A program made the translations under genes and the position numbers. Of a stretch of 64,000 bases of DNA, positions 36,290-47,358 are shown one piece after another (positions within the stretch are counted from its first letter, which is position 1; each line of letters opens with the position of its first letter). The stretch is taken from contig JASAON010001600.1 in the NCBI GenBank assembly GCA_030849065.1, positions 16,242-80,241 on the forward strand, written 5' to 3'. A model generated the notes under the pieces. That model did not search any database and was not told the DNA's origin. It saw nothing but the letters and a program-made list of their open reading frames with translations. This DNA is from Jaenimonas drosophilae (Eukaryota; Euglenozoa; Kinetoplastea; Trypanosomatida; Trypanosomatidae).

Positions 36290-37220
36290 GGCCAACTCTT
36301 GTGTGTTCCTCCTTTATAATACCTTGAGCATATGTGTGTGTGTATGTGAGGGAGAACACAAGATGAAGGCATGTGTAGGACCACAAATACAACACAACAA
36401 AAGCAAGAAACATCCAATGGCAGCTGAGGTGCACCACACAGTATTCGTTAAAGGGAAGCTCAGAAAAAAAACATCTTTTCTCCAATCTAAATCATCACAC
36501 CATGAAAAGTGTTGTTGTTGTTGTAGTTCATCTCTTCCATCAAAAAACAACTCACCACCAACAGCAACGAAATGGAGGAGATCCATACTCACGTTAAAGA
36601 AGAAGAACCTTTTTTGTTGTTTCGCACGCTCAACGTGAAGAAGTACGTACGTGAGAGGGGGGTTGTTAGTGCTTCGACGCCAGAAAAAGGAAAATCCTGT
36701 GGAGGAGGACGAACCAAATGAATGATGATTTATGTTGACGACGATGATGACTCATTACTCACTACATGTGTGTGTGTGTGCGTCACGTACACATGAGCAT
36801 GAATTCACCTCCACGGACAGGATGATCATCCATCATATTACGTTTGCGCACGAGTGAGGAGGAGAGGGAGAGGCGATACCCCTAAATACAACAGTGCAGA
36901 CGCGAAAGTTGTGTCATCGTTGTTGGGTGTGCTGGCGTACAACAAACATACGTGATGATGCATGCATACACGAGTGCGCTCCCTTTCTTTATACTTTGCT
37001 GTTGTCATCGTCATTGCTCTGCTTAACGTACAGCAGCATCAACCTCAATAAAAAACACGAACAACAACAAATAACAACAGCAATGACACTTCATTCATTT
37101 GTTTGTGATGTGCAGGATGGAGATGTTCGGAGATGCGAACGAAACCCCACAATTCTTGGAAAGTAGACGCACCTGATAAGTCATGAAGGCAGAAACAAGC
37201 AAACAAAAAAAAAGAAAACA
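36290..37220. other. Spacer upstream of BCS1; no gene seen
   Basis: AT-richer spacer with (TTG)n near 36510, (GT)n near 36768 and purine tracts. No supported gene. Confidence 0.6.
36323..36358 (-). promoter_or_regulatory. Possible trans-splice acceptor for BCS1
   Basis: The minus strand carries a CT-rich and (CA)n stretch (36358-36330), then AG at 36324-36323, about 33 bases before the ATG at 36289. Confidence 0.35.
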
Positions 37221-37436
37221 TCAACGAAAACACAAAAAAACATGAAGGAAAGACGGAGATCCACGGAGGAGGCCAACAACCACAACACATGCCACCGCCA
37301 ATAAGAACCCACCGTTTCTCCTCAGTTGGACTGGAAAAAAATGGCCAGCATCTTCACCCGCAAGAAGCGAAGGATAAACACGTTCTTCCGGCGCGCCCGT
37401 TACGATGTTTTGACGTGAAGGAGAGTCCAGACACAT
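37221..37436 (-). CDS. Possible small one-pass membrane protein, 71 residues
   Basis: This frame lies in a GC-richer island of the 2.1-kb spacer between BCS1 and the transporter array, on the same strand as its neighbours. It has a hydrophilic first half, a hydrophobic segment at about residues 43-57 (GFLLAVACVVVVGLL) and a short tail. A clear pyrimidine tract with a seven-T core (37546-37520) and an AG (37477-37476) lie about 40 bases before the ATG at 37436. Size and layout resemble small mitochondrial or endoplasmic membrane subunits, but I recognise no family. A 25-codon frame on the other strand (37341-37418) shows the island may also be open by chance. Confidence 0.35.
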   Translation of the reverse strand: MCLDSPSRQNIVTGAPEERVYPSLLAGEDAGHFFPVQLRRNGGFLLAVACVVVVGLLRGSPSFLHVFLCFR

Positions 37437-38376
37437 CTCCCACCACTCCGCTCATCACACCACCCATTTCTCCTTCTTCCGTGCGTGTGTGCAGTGTGGG
37501 TTCCAACACACGTCACAGTGTAAAAAAAGAGAATCGGAGTAGGAGCACTGCTAGTTGATGATGATGATGATGGAAAGACGTGCTGACGAAACAGTCAAAA
37601 CACAATCGTTATCGCAACCCACACGCATCCGTTACCAGACATCATATGGGCGGCGTCTTCCCTCTTCTTCATGTAGTCCCACACCATGTGAAAAAGTGGA
37701 GAGGGAAGAACACAAACAATGCACATCTGAAATATTCTGTTGGGATGTTCGGCGGCACATGTCCTTCCTACGTACCAAACAGACAAGTGCGTCACGGGCA
37801 TCTGAAAAAAACAACAAAACAAGGCGTTAGACGTTGGTTCTTGATAATACAACAACCTCAACATCAACACGCTCTGCCTCACACAAAAAAGAAGTACCGT
37901 CAAAACACACCAGTGATCGAATTGGGTAGCGGTAGCTGGTTGTATAAGATGGATGCTGCAGCAGATGGGCGAAGGGTGGTGAGTTGGCACCAGCGTGTAT
38001 GTGTGTGTGTGTGTGTGAAGGACTCCTCGACGAGCAACAAGAAGGAGTTCCATCAATAACATGAAGAAAAAAAGAAGGCCGCATATCACGTTTGCGTTTG
38101 CCGCCATGTTGGCATTCCTATGTAAAACTAAACTGCATGTTTTTGTGGGAGTACCCCCTGGACCTTCCCAATACATGTGGACGAGAGGCTCAACAAACCC
38201 TTGGCTGTGGAGCTGAACTTCTTCACCACACACGCACACACACAGTCAGTCTGTGTATGGAGAGTTATGCTCACCTCTTCACTCAGCACCTCGTCACCCC
38301 AACCCTAATGTGAAGGGCGTTTAAGTGAGCGTCGCGGTGCCAAGCAACCAGGGGGGGGGAGGGGAAGACCATCACA
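37437..38376. other. Spacer downstream of transporter FBT-1
   Basis: Contains (GAT)n at 37556-37572, (GT)n at 37998-38018 and AT-rich stretches; it is the 3' flank of FBT-1. Longer minus-strand frames (37595-38239) read through the dinucleotide run and are not credible. Confidence 0.6.
37476..37546 (-). promoter_or_regulatory. Possible trans-splice acceptor for the 71-residue frame
   Basis: A pyrimidine tract on the minus strand (37546-37520) is followed by the AG at 37477-37476; no other AG lies between them. Confidence 0.35.
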
Positions 38377-40551
38377 TCAAAACAGTGGTGCAGAGGTGTT
38401 GTTGGTAGGTGCATCGCTATCATTCTCCTCTTCACGATGCACGCTCCCCTCCCGCTCCTCCTCACCCAGTGGAGCGGTGCTGTTTTCCTTGGCCTTACCC
38501 ATTCCTTGAATGCTGCTGTGGCTGTGGCTGTGGCTGTTGGACATCTTCTTCGTCTTTGGCGAGGTGAGGGAGGAGGATGATGGTCGGCGGGAGGAGCATC
38601 CCTCCTTCTTAGTCCCTCCACCAAACAAGCGGGGGGAGTTCTCGGTATCCAGCTTCTCGGATATCTTCGCGTTCGGGATGAGAAGGAAGACGAGAGGAAT
38701 GGACGCCAGCGGCAGGATGAGGTGGCCCACAATGATGAGCCACGGCAGGTTGCTGAAGTCGTAGGGTATGACCCCTGTATCCACGGGCCACACAAAGTCC
38801 ATCAACAAGGTGCCAATCTCACCCGCCATGTTCCCACCAAAGTTGGAGAGGCCCGCCACGAGGGAGTACACCAGGCTCTCTGACCCACGCGGACAGAGCT
38901 GGCAGAGCATCACCGTCATGGGCATCCACGAGAGGGCGTAGGTGATTTGGAAGACGATGGCATCACCGCAAATGTAGGCCCAGTGGTCAGGAATGCCAAT
39001 ATCCTTGTTCCAGCGCTTAACCAAGATGAGGTCCACCACGGAACCCAAGGTCTGCAACAACGTGGTCACAATGAAGGCCAGACGATAACTGCGCTTGGAG
39101 AAGATGCACACGAAGATGGCGATGCCAATGAGGCTGGCCAGGTGACCAATCAAGGAGCTTGTGGTGATGTAGAAGAAGAAGCTGAAGTGAGGGCCAGGGG
39201 GGTACTGCTCTGCGGTGGCGGTGTAGAAGGTCTGCAGCGGGGCGTTGATTTGCACGTAGGTCATCTTGCTCAGGAAGGCGTACAAGCTGGCCTTGGCTAC
39301 CAACAAGGGGAGGGACCAGAAGGCCATGAAGCAGAGAACGCTGCTTGTGACGCAACACGTGACGAGGATGGGCCACGTACCTCCATGAATAGTCACCACT
39401 GCTGCCGCTAGTGCACCAACCGTCATGGTGATGGCGTAGATGGCAGCTGGCCAATCGCGTTGAATGAGGCCACGGTTGTACTCGATTGCCCCGCCACAGA
39501 AGGAGGAAATGCTTCCCTCCACCTCCTCCTCCGCCTCCTGACGCGTGAGCGCCGTCTTCATGTTGCCGGGCGAAGGAGCATCGCGGAGACGAGGAACATC
39601 GCCCACCTCTTCACCTTGATCCTCTTGCATCACTTCTCCATCCACAGCAGTCCGCTCAATGCGTGGGACCTTGTTGGTGGAGTTGTGTTGTTGCTCCTCT
39701 TGTTGCGCAGCCGCGTCGTCAGCCAGCCGATCTCGCACACGTTCCTCGCGGTTTGTGAGCTCATCAAAGCCATTCAGGGCATAAATTGGAATAACCACCA
39801 ACATACATGCACCGGCAACGTAGGCCCCCACGGCTTCTTGCCCCTTGCTCGAGAGCGGCCCGACCACCAGGGCTGCAATGACCCCCGAGGCGTGGAGCAT
39901 CCACCACAACGAGCTCACGAGAATGGGCCCACAGCCTGGAAGAATGCGCATCACTCGGCTGTACAAACCTTCGGCGAGGATGTCCAGGTTGGCCATGCCG
40001 TAGAGGGAGAGAAAGCACATGGCTGCCGCCACAGCCCCACTGCTTCGTACTGGTGGGAGGGAGGCGTAGATACAACAGGTGATGGCGGTGAGGATGGCAG
40101 ACACCACCATGTACCAACGCTTCGTGTATCCAAAGACGGCAAAGCTATCAGAGATGAGTGCGGTCAGTGGCTTCATGGACCAACCCATCCACGTAACGTT
40201 GTTGTAGCGTTGGTACTCCATCGCGGTACACTTAAAGCGCCGGGTGAACATGGGAAGGTAGCTGTTCTGCATCAGGTAGTTGGCCAGACCTTTGCTCATG
40301 AAGGAGGTGAAGTCCAGGGTGATGACAAACTTGGGCCCAAAGGCTTCAATGGCAGGGCCAAAGATGGGGACGTAACGTGTCCACGAGAAGGTGCCACCAC
40401 AGGCCTTGTAGAGCCGCTGACTGTCTGGGTGGACGTAGCGTGGCTCCATCAGTTCCTGCGCACTGAAGGCGGGCTCCATCATCAATGTGGAGAGTGTGGC
40501 ATCCGTATCAATGGAGGAGGAGGACAGCGGCTCGTCAGCGAGGGGCATCAT
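38377..40551 (-). CDS. FBT: Folate/biopterin transporter family protein FBT-1 (most divergent copy)
   Basis: A BT1-family carrier (major facilitator fold, about 12 membrane segments) expected to import folates or pterins across the plasma membrane with protons. 724 residues from the ATG at 40551; the codon upstream is GTG. Family landmarks: HPDSQRLYKACGG near the N-terminus, YGxKF-type FGPKFVITLDFTSFMSKG, MGWSMKPLTALISDSF followed by YTKRWY, and NLDILAEGLYSRVMR. The middle cytoplasmic loop is about 90 residues, charged and Gln-rich. It differs from its six sisters in the N-terminal 35 residues, in the central loop and in a C-terminal extension of about 80 residues with an SHSHSHSS run. It is last in the array in the direction of transcription. 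Substrate could be folate, biopterin or, as in some Leishmania members, S-adenosylmethionine; sequence alone does not decide. Confidence 0.92.
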   Translation of the reverse strand: MMPLADEPLSSSSIDTDATLSTLMMEPAFSAQELMEPRYVHPDSQRLYKACGGTFSWTRYVPIFGPAIEAFGPKFVITLDFTSFMSKGLANYLMQNSYLPMFTRRFKCTAMEYQRYNNVTWMGWSMKPLTALISDSFAVFGYTKRWYMVVSAILTAITCCIYASLPPVRSSGAVAAAMCFLSLYGMANLDILAEGLYSRVMRILPGCGPILVSSLWWMLHASGVIAALVVGPLSSKGQEAVGAYVAGACMLVVIPIYALNGFDELTNREERVRDRLADDAAAQQEEQQHNSTNKVPRIERTAVDGEVMQEDQGEEVGDVPRLRDAPSPGNMKTALTRQEAEEEVEGSISSFCGGAIEYNRGLIQRDWPAAIYAITMTVGALAAAVVTIHGGTWPILVTCCVTSSVLCFMAFWSLPLLVAKASLYAFLSKMTYVQINAPLQTFYTATAEQYPPGPHFSFFFYITTSSLIGHLASLIGIAIFVCIFSKRSYRLAFIVTTLLQTLGSVVDLILVKRWNKDIGIPDHWAYICGDAIVFQITYALSWMPMTVMLCQLCPRGSESLVYSLVAGLSNFGGNMAGEIGTLLMDFVWPVDTGVIPYDFSNLPWLIIVGHLILPLASIPLVFLLIPNAKISEKLDTENSPRLFGGGTKKEGCSSRRPSSSSLTSPKTKKMSNSHSHSHSSIQGMGKAKENSTAPLGEEEREGSVHREEENDSDAPTNNTSAPLF

Positions 40552-42230
40552 GACCACTATACCGTTCCCCTATATTTTGTTCCGTTTAACGTTGTTTGTG
40601 TTTGTATGTTTATGTGTGTAGCGGGAGAGCCCAGCCTTCTGTTGGTCCCCTCCTTGTAGCTTAGCTGCGTGTGTGTGTGTGTGTGAGGGGTTGTGGGAAC
40701 TGTGACACTCTTACTGTGTGTGTGTGAAGAAGAAGAAGTACAGCGCTTTGTTTGGTAGTGACGTGGCTTCGAATTGCGCTTCGCACGCGGACACCAACAA
40801 GAATAGGAAGAGGAGGAGGTTGAAGGGATCCTCAGATACGCACAGACACACGTAGCAACGCAGGACGTGAGGGCACCCATCCTTCGCAATGGTGGTAGGG
40901 CTTCCGTTCAATCGATAAGCAACTGTATTTACCCAAAGGCAAACCACAATCACAATCATCTGAGAGAGGACAAGACTGTGTGAGGGAGATAACGTAGATA
41001 CTTTAGAGATGGTACTCATGTGCTGCCCGTGTTTCATCTTTGACCACAATATAAACACATGAATCAGTAATTGAGAATTGTGTGTACCCAATCCAGCCCC
41101 CACAAGATAATTTTTTTTTGTATGTGCAATATGAAAAGTTGACGTCATTCGCAATTGAACAAGGAACAAGTGTGTGTGTGTGCGGGGGAGGGTGGAAGTT
41201 ATTGAAGCGTACTGTAGCTTCCACCCACGTATCCACTGTTGTAATCCAGAAGAAAAATAGCAAACAGTTAGAGTTTACGAGCCATGAAAAAGTTGGCGGC
41301 AGACGCGTTTCTTCCAAAGGACCACGCCATGTCATCACCTCCACTCAATACCAAACATCCTGTCTCTCCCCATCGAGTCCATTCTCCTTAAGCCAGCTCA
41401 CAGGAGGTTAACGTACGGAGTATCATGAAACAAAAGAAGAAACACACAACAGTTGTGCTGTGGTAGCAGCACTCATTCGACGAAAAAAAACATGAATGAA
41501 AAGAAAAGAATGTTCAACTGTATCTGGCTGTCTTCCTCGTACTACTATTCCTTCATACACAGTCACCGTAGCAAGCGTTGCCACCTGTTTGATTGTGAGG
41601 GGAAGAGAGTTGGTGGTGGTGAAGGCTGCGTCAGGAAAGCGACGAATACGCACAGACAGAAATAAGTAAGTTAAAGAGCGAAGCATCCACCATGAGAGAG
41701 AGAGCGGCATGGGTAGCAGATACAGCATAGCTGCAATCCGTACGCCACATCACTCGTAGATACCGCCATCAATACACAAAGGGAGAGAAAAAGAACACAA
41801 TCGCTAGTATGAACGCGCTGTCAAGGCAAAATAAGTGGGGAGGACGAAGAAGGGAGAATACCTGAGGAGCTCAATCTAGTACATGAGGCTGTGGCCCAAT
41901 GCACGGAGGCTTCTCTTCACGCCACGCAAGAAACAAAGAGGAAGGCGTACCACTGGTGAGTGACTGACTGACTGAATACATGCTCGGAGAAGCCCACATT
42001 CATGCCACTATTGGACGTGTGAAGATACAACAACAATGAAAAAATGTCCAGCAGAACAGTCGTTGATGCTACACCAGAAGTGAGGAATTCCAGATGGTGA
42101 CAGTTCATTGATTGTCACTTGAGAAAAAAAAAGAGAATTCACTTGAGGTTGGTCCCCCCCGTCCTTGTACGTGTGTGTAAAGGGGGGGGGGTGAAGAAGA
42201 AGAGTGTAAAGGGAGGTGGGCATCTGCGCT
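40552..42230. other. Spacer between FBT-1 and FBT-2
   Basis: 1.7 kb of AT-richer DNA with (GT)n near 40671 and 41170, poly-A tracts and a G run at 42182-42191. Short minus-strand frames (41423-41728, 41917-42108) have no recognisable domain; no gene is supported. Confidence 0.6.
40714..40739 (-). promoter_or_regulatory. Possible trans-splice acceptor for FBT-1
   Basis: A CTTCTTCTT tract on the minus strand, then (CA)n and AG at 40715-40714. The leader to the ATG at 40551 would be about 160 bases. Confidence 0.35.
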
Positions 42231-44162
42231 TTATTTTGCCACATCTGATGTATTCTGTGAGGTGCTCAACGCATCTCCTTCCCCGACTTCATCGGCCTTC
42301 TTTTCCGGATTGACAGGATCGCAGATGCGGCACTTTGGAATCAGCAACAACGCGGCTGGGATCTGCAAAAGTGGCAAGATAAAGTGGCCAATGACGATGA
42401 GCCATGGCAGGTTGCTGAAGTCAAAGGGGGCGGTGGTGGTGTCCACGGGCAGGACAAAGCCCATCAACAACGAGCCAATCTGTGCGGCGGTACTCTCACC
42501 CAAGTTGTTGGCGGCGGCGAGCATGGAAAAGACAGTGCTTTCTTGACCACGGGGGCAGAGCTGTGCCAGCAGGACAACCATCGGCATCCAGTTGAGCATG
42601 TAGGCCACCTGGTAGGCCATGGCATCACCAAAGACGTAGGCATAGTGATCCGGGATGCCCACCTTCAGGTTCCAGCGCTTCACAATGAAGAGGTCGCCCA
42701 CGGAGCCGAGGACCAACAAGAATGTTGTGGTGATGAAGGCCAGTCGGAAGGTACGCTTGGCGAAGATGCAGGGAAACAAGGACACACCCAACACCCACGC
42801 GGCACTGCCCAGTGAAGCAGAGACGGTGTTGAAGAAGAAGTAGCTGAAGTTGGGGCCACCTGGGTTGTCCGCTGCAGATGCCACGAAGTAGGTCTGCAGC
42901 GGGCCGAGTAGGTTCACATATGAGGTTCGGGCCAAGAAGACAAACAAGCTGGCCTTGGCCACCACACGGGGAAGGGCCCAGAAGGATACGGGAATCAAGA
43001 TGGCCACCACGACACAGCAGGTGATGAGCAAGGGCCAGCGGGAACCGTTCATGGTCGCAATGACGTTGGCCATCACACCACAGGTAATGACCATGGCATA
43101 TACAGTCAGGCGGTAGTTGGTGATGAGGACGGACTTGTTGAACTCAATCATGCCACCACAGTATGACGGAATCTCCTCCGGCCCATCCAGCAACTCTGAG
43201 GTATCGCTCTCCAGGGCTACCTCATTGGGAAGCGGCTCCTCCAGCGTCCCGTCCTGGTCGGTTGCACCCTTTGGCTCGCACAAGGGGTGCTTGGTGGCAA
43301 TGTCCGAGGTTCCACGACGAAGCCCTTGCTCAATGACAAAGTCTGCCATGCGCTCCTCACGGTTTGTCAGCTCACCAAAGGTGTTGGCGGCAAAGATGGG
43401 TGCAGTGATGAGCAACGCTGCCCCGCCAACGTATACGCCAACCTGCTGCATTCCTCCATCAGACAAGGGACCCTGAATGAGGGCGGAGATGATGCCAGCC
43501 ACACCCAAGAGCCACCACAGCGATGCAACCAGTGAAGGACCTGAGGCAGAGTAGCGGCGAATGAGACGGCTGTACAAGCCTTCAGAGAGGATGTCCAAGT
43601 TGGCCTGCCCATAACCAGCCAAGAAGGCCATGACGGCTGCAGTGGTGGCACTGCTGCGTTCTGAGGGAAGAGAGCCGTAAATGACGCAACCTAGCACACC
43701 GAGGACTGCCGACCCAAACAGGTACCAACGCTTGGTATAGTGGAAGAGGGGGAAGCTGTCAGAGATGAGAGCCGTGAAGGGTTTGATGGACCAGCCCATC
43801 GTGGACACGTTGTTGAAGCGCTGGAACTCCATGGCTGAGCACTTGTACCGGTTCACGAACATTGGCTGGGCGGCATTCTGCAAAATGAAGTAGGAGATAC
43901 CTCGGCTCATGAGCTCGGTGAAGTCCAGGGTGAGGACGAACTTGGGTCCATAACACTCAATGGCACGCCCAAAGATGGGGATGTAGCGTGTCCATGCAAA
44001 CTTACCACCACAGGCTTTGTAGAGCTTCAAGCTGTCTGGGTGTACGCGACGTGCTTCCTCTGATTCCTCTGCGGTGTGGGCTGCCTCCGTGTGGCCGCGC
44101 CGTCGCTCTTCGAGCTCCATCTCTGGGATAGGCAGGGACACGGAACTGAGGGCGGGCTGCAT
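42231..44162 (-). CDS. FBT: Folate/biopterin transporter family protein FBT-2
   Basis: A complete BT1-family carrier of 643 residues. Landmarks: HPDSLKLYKACGG at 41-53, TRYIPIFG and YGPKFVLTLDF (58-81), SMGW-type TMGWSIKPFTALISDSF (121-137), FHYTKRWY (140-147) and NLDILSEGLYSRLIRR (188-203). About 12 hydrophobic segments are arranged around a central charged loop (about 250-335, with DGTLEEPLPNEVALESDTSE). The C-terminus after the last segment is short and acidic. It is closest to FBT-3 with a 75-base stretch nearly identical near the 3' end (42386-42460 versus 45572-45646). The frame begins with the ATG at 44162; a strong pyrimidine tract with AG lies 68 bases upstream. Expected at the plasma membrane importing pterins or folates; exact substrate unknown. 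Confidence 0.92.
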   Translation of the reverse strand: MQPALSSVSLPIPEMELEERRRGHTEAAHTAEESEEARRVHPDSLKLYKACGGKFAWTRYIPIFGRAIECYGPKFVLTLDFTELMSRGISYFILQNAAQPMFVNRYKCSAMEFQRFNNVSTMGWSIKPFTALISDSFPLFHYTKRWYLFGSAVLGVLGCVIYGSLPSERSSATTAAVMAFLAGYGQANLDILSEGLYSRLIRRYSASGPSLVASLWWLLGVAGIISALIQGPLSDGGMQQVGVYVGGAALLITAPIFAANTFGELTNREERMADFVIEQGLRRGTSDIATKHPLCEPKGATDQDGTLEEPLPNEVALESDTSELLDGPEEIPSYCGGMIEFNKSVLITNYRLTVYAMVITCGVMANVIATMNGSRWPLLITCCVVVAILIPVSFWALPRVVAKASLFVFLARTSYVNLLGPLQTYFVASAADNPGGPNFSYFFFNTVSASLGSAAWVLGVSLFPCIFAKRTFRLAFITTTFLLVLGSVGDLFIVKRWNLKVGIPDHYAYVFGDAMAYQVAYMLNWMPMVVLLAQLCPRGQESTVFSMLAAANNLGESTAAQIGSLLMGFVLPVDTTTAPFDFSNLPWLIVIGHFILPLLQIPAALLLIPKCRICDPVNPEKKADEVGEGDALSTSQNTSDVAK

Positions 44163-45429
44163 GACTTACGATATGAAAGTTTGATTGTTTGTTGTGTGAG
44201 TTGTTTCGTGAGATGATGAAAAGTAGTGGCTAGTCAGAAGGCATGCGCAAGGTGAGAAGAAAGAAGCAGAGGTGAGAACACAAGTCTGATACGTGCATTG
44301 AAGACCGGAGAAGTACCCAACACAAGAGGAACCTCAACCTCAACTCGTTGCTTGTAACGAAAGGTTTTGACAGCCAATCACGTAGTCAGTAAGAATGCGT
44401 GTCCAGGTCGCGTAAAGAGGCATTGACAAACTCAAGGAAAAAATCAACAGCACAAACAAAGAGAAAATCAGAAACAAGACGTTTGATAAGTAGGTAAGTA
44501 GTGTTTGTATGACAACATGTGTGTGGCCTTGGCTGGGAGGGTTGACCGGTATGGTACGGGACGACAGAACGACGTCTCACGTCATTCACCTTCCCCCTAT
44601 ATGTGTGAGTAGTGTGTTAAGAAGGATGAAGGATGAAGTAGGTGTATCACCCGCCATGTATGGCCCTTCCAATCACCCCACCCACGTATCATACGTACTG
44701 GAAGTGAAAAAAAGAGGGAAAGGGGAGGGGGCGGAACAAATCAAACACATGTTGGAGAGAGCACACGGATGTGCGTGTAGACGGTGGATAACCACGTGAG
44801 GTCAACCCCCAGTCAGAGGACACACAAAAAAAAGCTACAACCTTCACAGTCACTTGGTACTGTAGAAGGTAGCGACCGTCGGCGTCGCCCGAACTCATCT
44901 CAAACAACAATGCACAATGTAGTCAACTGCAAGAAAAAAACGGAAAGAAAAAGTGTTTTCTTGAGAACAAGAAGGAGGAGCACGAAGTGATCCAGGAGTT
45001 ACGAACCAAGAGTAAGTTAGGCTGGATTGTTTCATCTTCCGTTACATGACCCCCCCATCGATGCGCCAATCGTGGGCTTCATGCATGACCATGTTGACGG
45101 AGGTGGTCAGTGACGGCAGAGCTTTCCACACCCACAAACAGCAATCATAGACACAAAAAGAGTAAGATGGTAGAAGTAAAGAAGTGTTTGTGTGTGTGTG
45201 TGTGTGAATGAGGGGCTGGGGTAGGGTTTTGATGACCTAAAAACCCACACAAGAAGATACCTTGATGAGAAGAGGGCTGGCCGTCAAGAAGAGAAATGCA
45301 CAACAACCTCCCCCCATCCATCACATCAGAATAAAAAAAAAGGACACGCATCACACAAACAACAAACATGACAGCAGGAGCCTTGGGTATGCTGCGACAC
45401 TTTCACGTACGTGCTTTCAAACACCACCC
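44163..45429. other. Spacer between FBT-2 and FBT-3
   Basis: 1.3 kb with (GT)n at 45188-45206, poly-A tracts and no supported gene or RNA. Confidence 0.6.
44230..44283 (-). promoter_or_regulatory. Predicted trans-splice acceptor for FBT-2
   Basis: A long pyrimidine-rich tract (minus strand, 44283-44250, CTGCTTCTTTCTTCTC core) is followed by AG at 44231-44230, 68 bases before the ATG. Confidence 0.5.
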
Positions 45430-47358
45430 TTAGGAGTCTTGAGAGGACGGCGCGTCCGAAGACTCGGCCGCCACGACCTTCTTGTCTTCGTCATGGATGA
45501 TGGGATCGCAGATGCGTGACTTGGGGATGAGTACCATGGCGCACGGAATCTGCAGCAGTGGCATCAACAAGTGGCCAATGACGATGAGCCATGGCAGGTT
45601 GCTGAAGTCAAAGGGGGCGGTGGTGGTGTCCACGGGCAGGGCAAAATCCATCAGTAGAGTACCAATCTGGGCGGCAATGGTCTGACCCAAGTTGGAGAAG
45701 CCGGCAAGGAGGGCGTAGACGGTACTCTCCGCACCACGGGGGCAGAGCTGCGCCAGCAGGACAATCATGGGCATCCAGTTGAGCATGTAGGCCACCTGGA
45801 AAGCAATGGCATCGCCAAAGACGTAGGTGTAGTGATCCGGGATGCCCACCTTCAGGTTCCAGCGCTTCACAATGATGAGGTCAAAGACGGAGCCAATCAC
45901 CATCAGGATGGAGGTGACGATGAAGGTCAGTCGAAAGCTGCGCTTGGCGAAGAGGTAGGGGAACATGGAGACACCCACCACTGCAGCGGCATTGCCCAAT
46001 GCGGCAGAGACGGTGTTGTAGAAGAAGTAGCTGAAGTTGGGGCCACCTGGGAAGTCTTCTGCTGAAGCCACGAAGAAGGTCTGAATTGGACCATAGAGCC
46101 CCACGTAGAGTGCCTGATTGAGGAAGGCAAAGAGGTTGGCCTTGGCCACAATGGAGGGAAGGGCCCAGAAGGACAGCGCCACCAGGACCACCACCACGAT
46201 GCTGCAGGTGATGAGCAAAGGCCATCGACCTCCGAGCATGGTGACGATGACGTTGGCCATCACACCACAGGTCATGATGATGGCGTACAGCGTAAGGCGG
46301 AAGTTGGTGACGAGGACGGACTTGTTCACCTCAATCAATCCACCACAGAAGGACGGAATCTCTAGGTCCGCATCATTCAGATCCTCCGCAGCGCCCTCAA
46401 TCTCATCGCCAAGAGAATCAGGCTGACGCTCCAGCAGCCTTCCGTCCTGGTAGGTCCCATTCGAGTCCTGCAAGGGATGTTGCTTCGCAGAAGTCACAGA
46501 TGATGATGTTGCCCGCAGACGCTCCTTCTCAATCGCATAGTCCGCCAAGCGCTCCTCACGGTTCGTCAGCTCACCAAACCAATTCAGTGCGAAGATGGGC
46601 ACAATGACAATCATGGATGCACCACCAATGTAGGCACCAACCTGCTCCATCCCACCATCGGAGAGAGGGCCCTGAATGAGGGCGGAGATGATACCCGCCA
46701 CACTCAGGATCCACCACAAGGATGAGACCAGCGACGGGCCAGCGGCGGGGTGGCGGCGAATGAGACGGCTGTACAAACCTTCAGAGAGGATGTCCAAGTT
46801 GGCCATGCCGTAGCCCGCCAGGAAGAGCAGTGCTGCGGCAGTGGATGCGCTCTCATGTACGGGGGGTAGGACACCATAGAGGATAGAGGCTATCCCACCA
46901 ATGGCACAGGACAGTACTAGGTACCAACGCTTGGTGTAGTGGAACAGAGGGAAACTGTCAGAGATGAGAGCCGTGAAGGGCTTGATGGCCCAACCCATGG
47001 TACCCACGTTGTTGTAGCGCTGGAACTCCATGGCTGAGCACTTGTAGCGGTTCACAAACATGGGCTGGGCGGCATTCTGTAGGATGTAGTACGTGATGCC
47101 CTTGCTCATAAACTCCGTGAAGTCCAGTGTGAAGACAAACTTTGGGCCATAACACTCCACGGCACGTCCAAAGATGGGGACGTAGCGTGTCCAGGCAAGC
47201 TTGCCACCACAGGTACGGTACAACTCCAAGCTGTCTGGGTGTACATGACGTGGTTCCACAGACTCTTCTGCGGTGTGGGCAGCCTCCCTGTGTAGGTGCC
47301 TTGGTAACTCCTCAAGGCCGGGAACCGGCAATGACAAGGTGCTGCTGGCTGGACGCAT
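45430..47358 (-). CDS. FBT: Folate/biopterin transporter family protein FBT-3
   Basis: A complete BT1-family carrier of 642 residues. The frame is open to 47547, but I start at the ATG at 47358 because its N-terminus (MRPASSTLSLPVPG) lines up with FBT-2, and because a pyrimidine tract plus AG (47445-47495) lies between the two candidate starts, so the upstream part would be removed before translation. Landmarks: AAHTAEESVEPRHVHPDS, CGGKLAWTRYVPIFG, YGPKFVFTLDFTEFMSKG, MGWAIKPFTALISDSF, FHYTKRWY and NLDILSEGLYSRLIRR. The central loop is charged (LGDEIEGAAEDLNDADLE). It is the sister of FBT-2 in sequence. It is followed upstream by an unusually long 3-kb spacer. Role as for the family: proton-linked pterin or folate uptake, inferred. 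Confidence 0.92.
   Translation of the reverse strand: MRPASSTLSLPVPGLEELPRHLHREAAHTAEESVEPRHVHPDSLELYRTCGGKLAWTRYVPIFGRAVECYGPKFVFTLDFTEFMSKGITYYILQNAAQPMFVNRYKCSAMEFQRYNNVGTMGWAIKPFTALISDSFPLFHYTKRWYLVLSCAIGGIASILYGVLPPVHESASTAAALLFLAGYGMANLDILSEGLYSRLIRRHPAAGPSLVSSLWWILSVAGIISALIQGPLSDGGMEQVGAYIGGASMIVIVPIFALNWFGELTNREERLADYAIEKERLRATSSSVTSAKQHPLQDSNGTYQDGRLLERQPDSLGDEIEGAAEDLNDADLEIPSFCGGLIEVNKSVLVTNFRLTLYAIIMTCGVMANVIVTMLGGRWPLLITCSIVVVVLVALSFWALPSIVAKANLFAFLNQALYVGLYGPIQTFFVASAEDFPGGPNFSYFFYNTVSAALGNAAAVVGVSMFPYLFAKRSFRLTFIVTSILMVIGSVFDLIIVKRWNLKVGIPDHYTYVFGDAIAFQVAYMLNWMPMIVLLAQLCPRGAESTVYALLAGFSNLGQTIAAQIGTLLMDFALPVDTTTAPFDFSNLPWLIVIGHLLMPLLQIPCAMVLIPKSRICDPIIHDEDKKVVAAESSDAPSSQDS

Noticed and set aside
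37341..37418. 25-codon + strand frame rich in K and R
   Set aside because: Short, antisense to the neighbouring genes, and overlapping a better-supported minus-strand frame.
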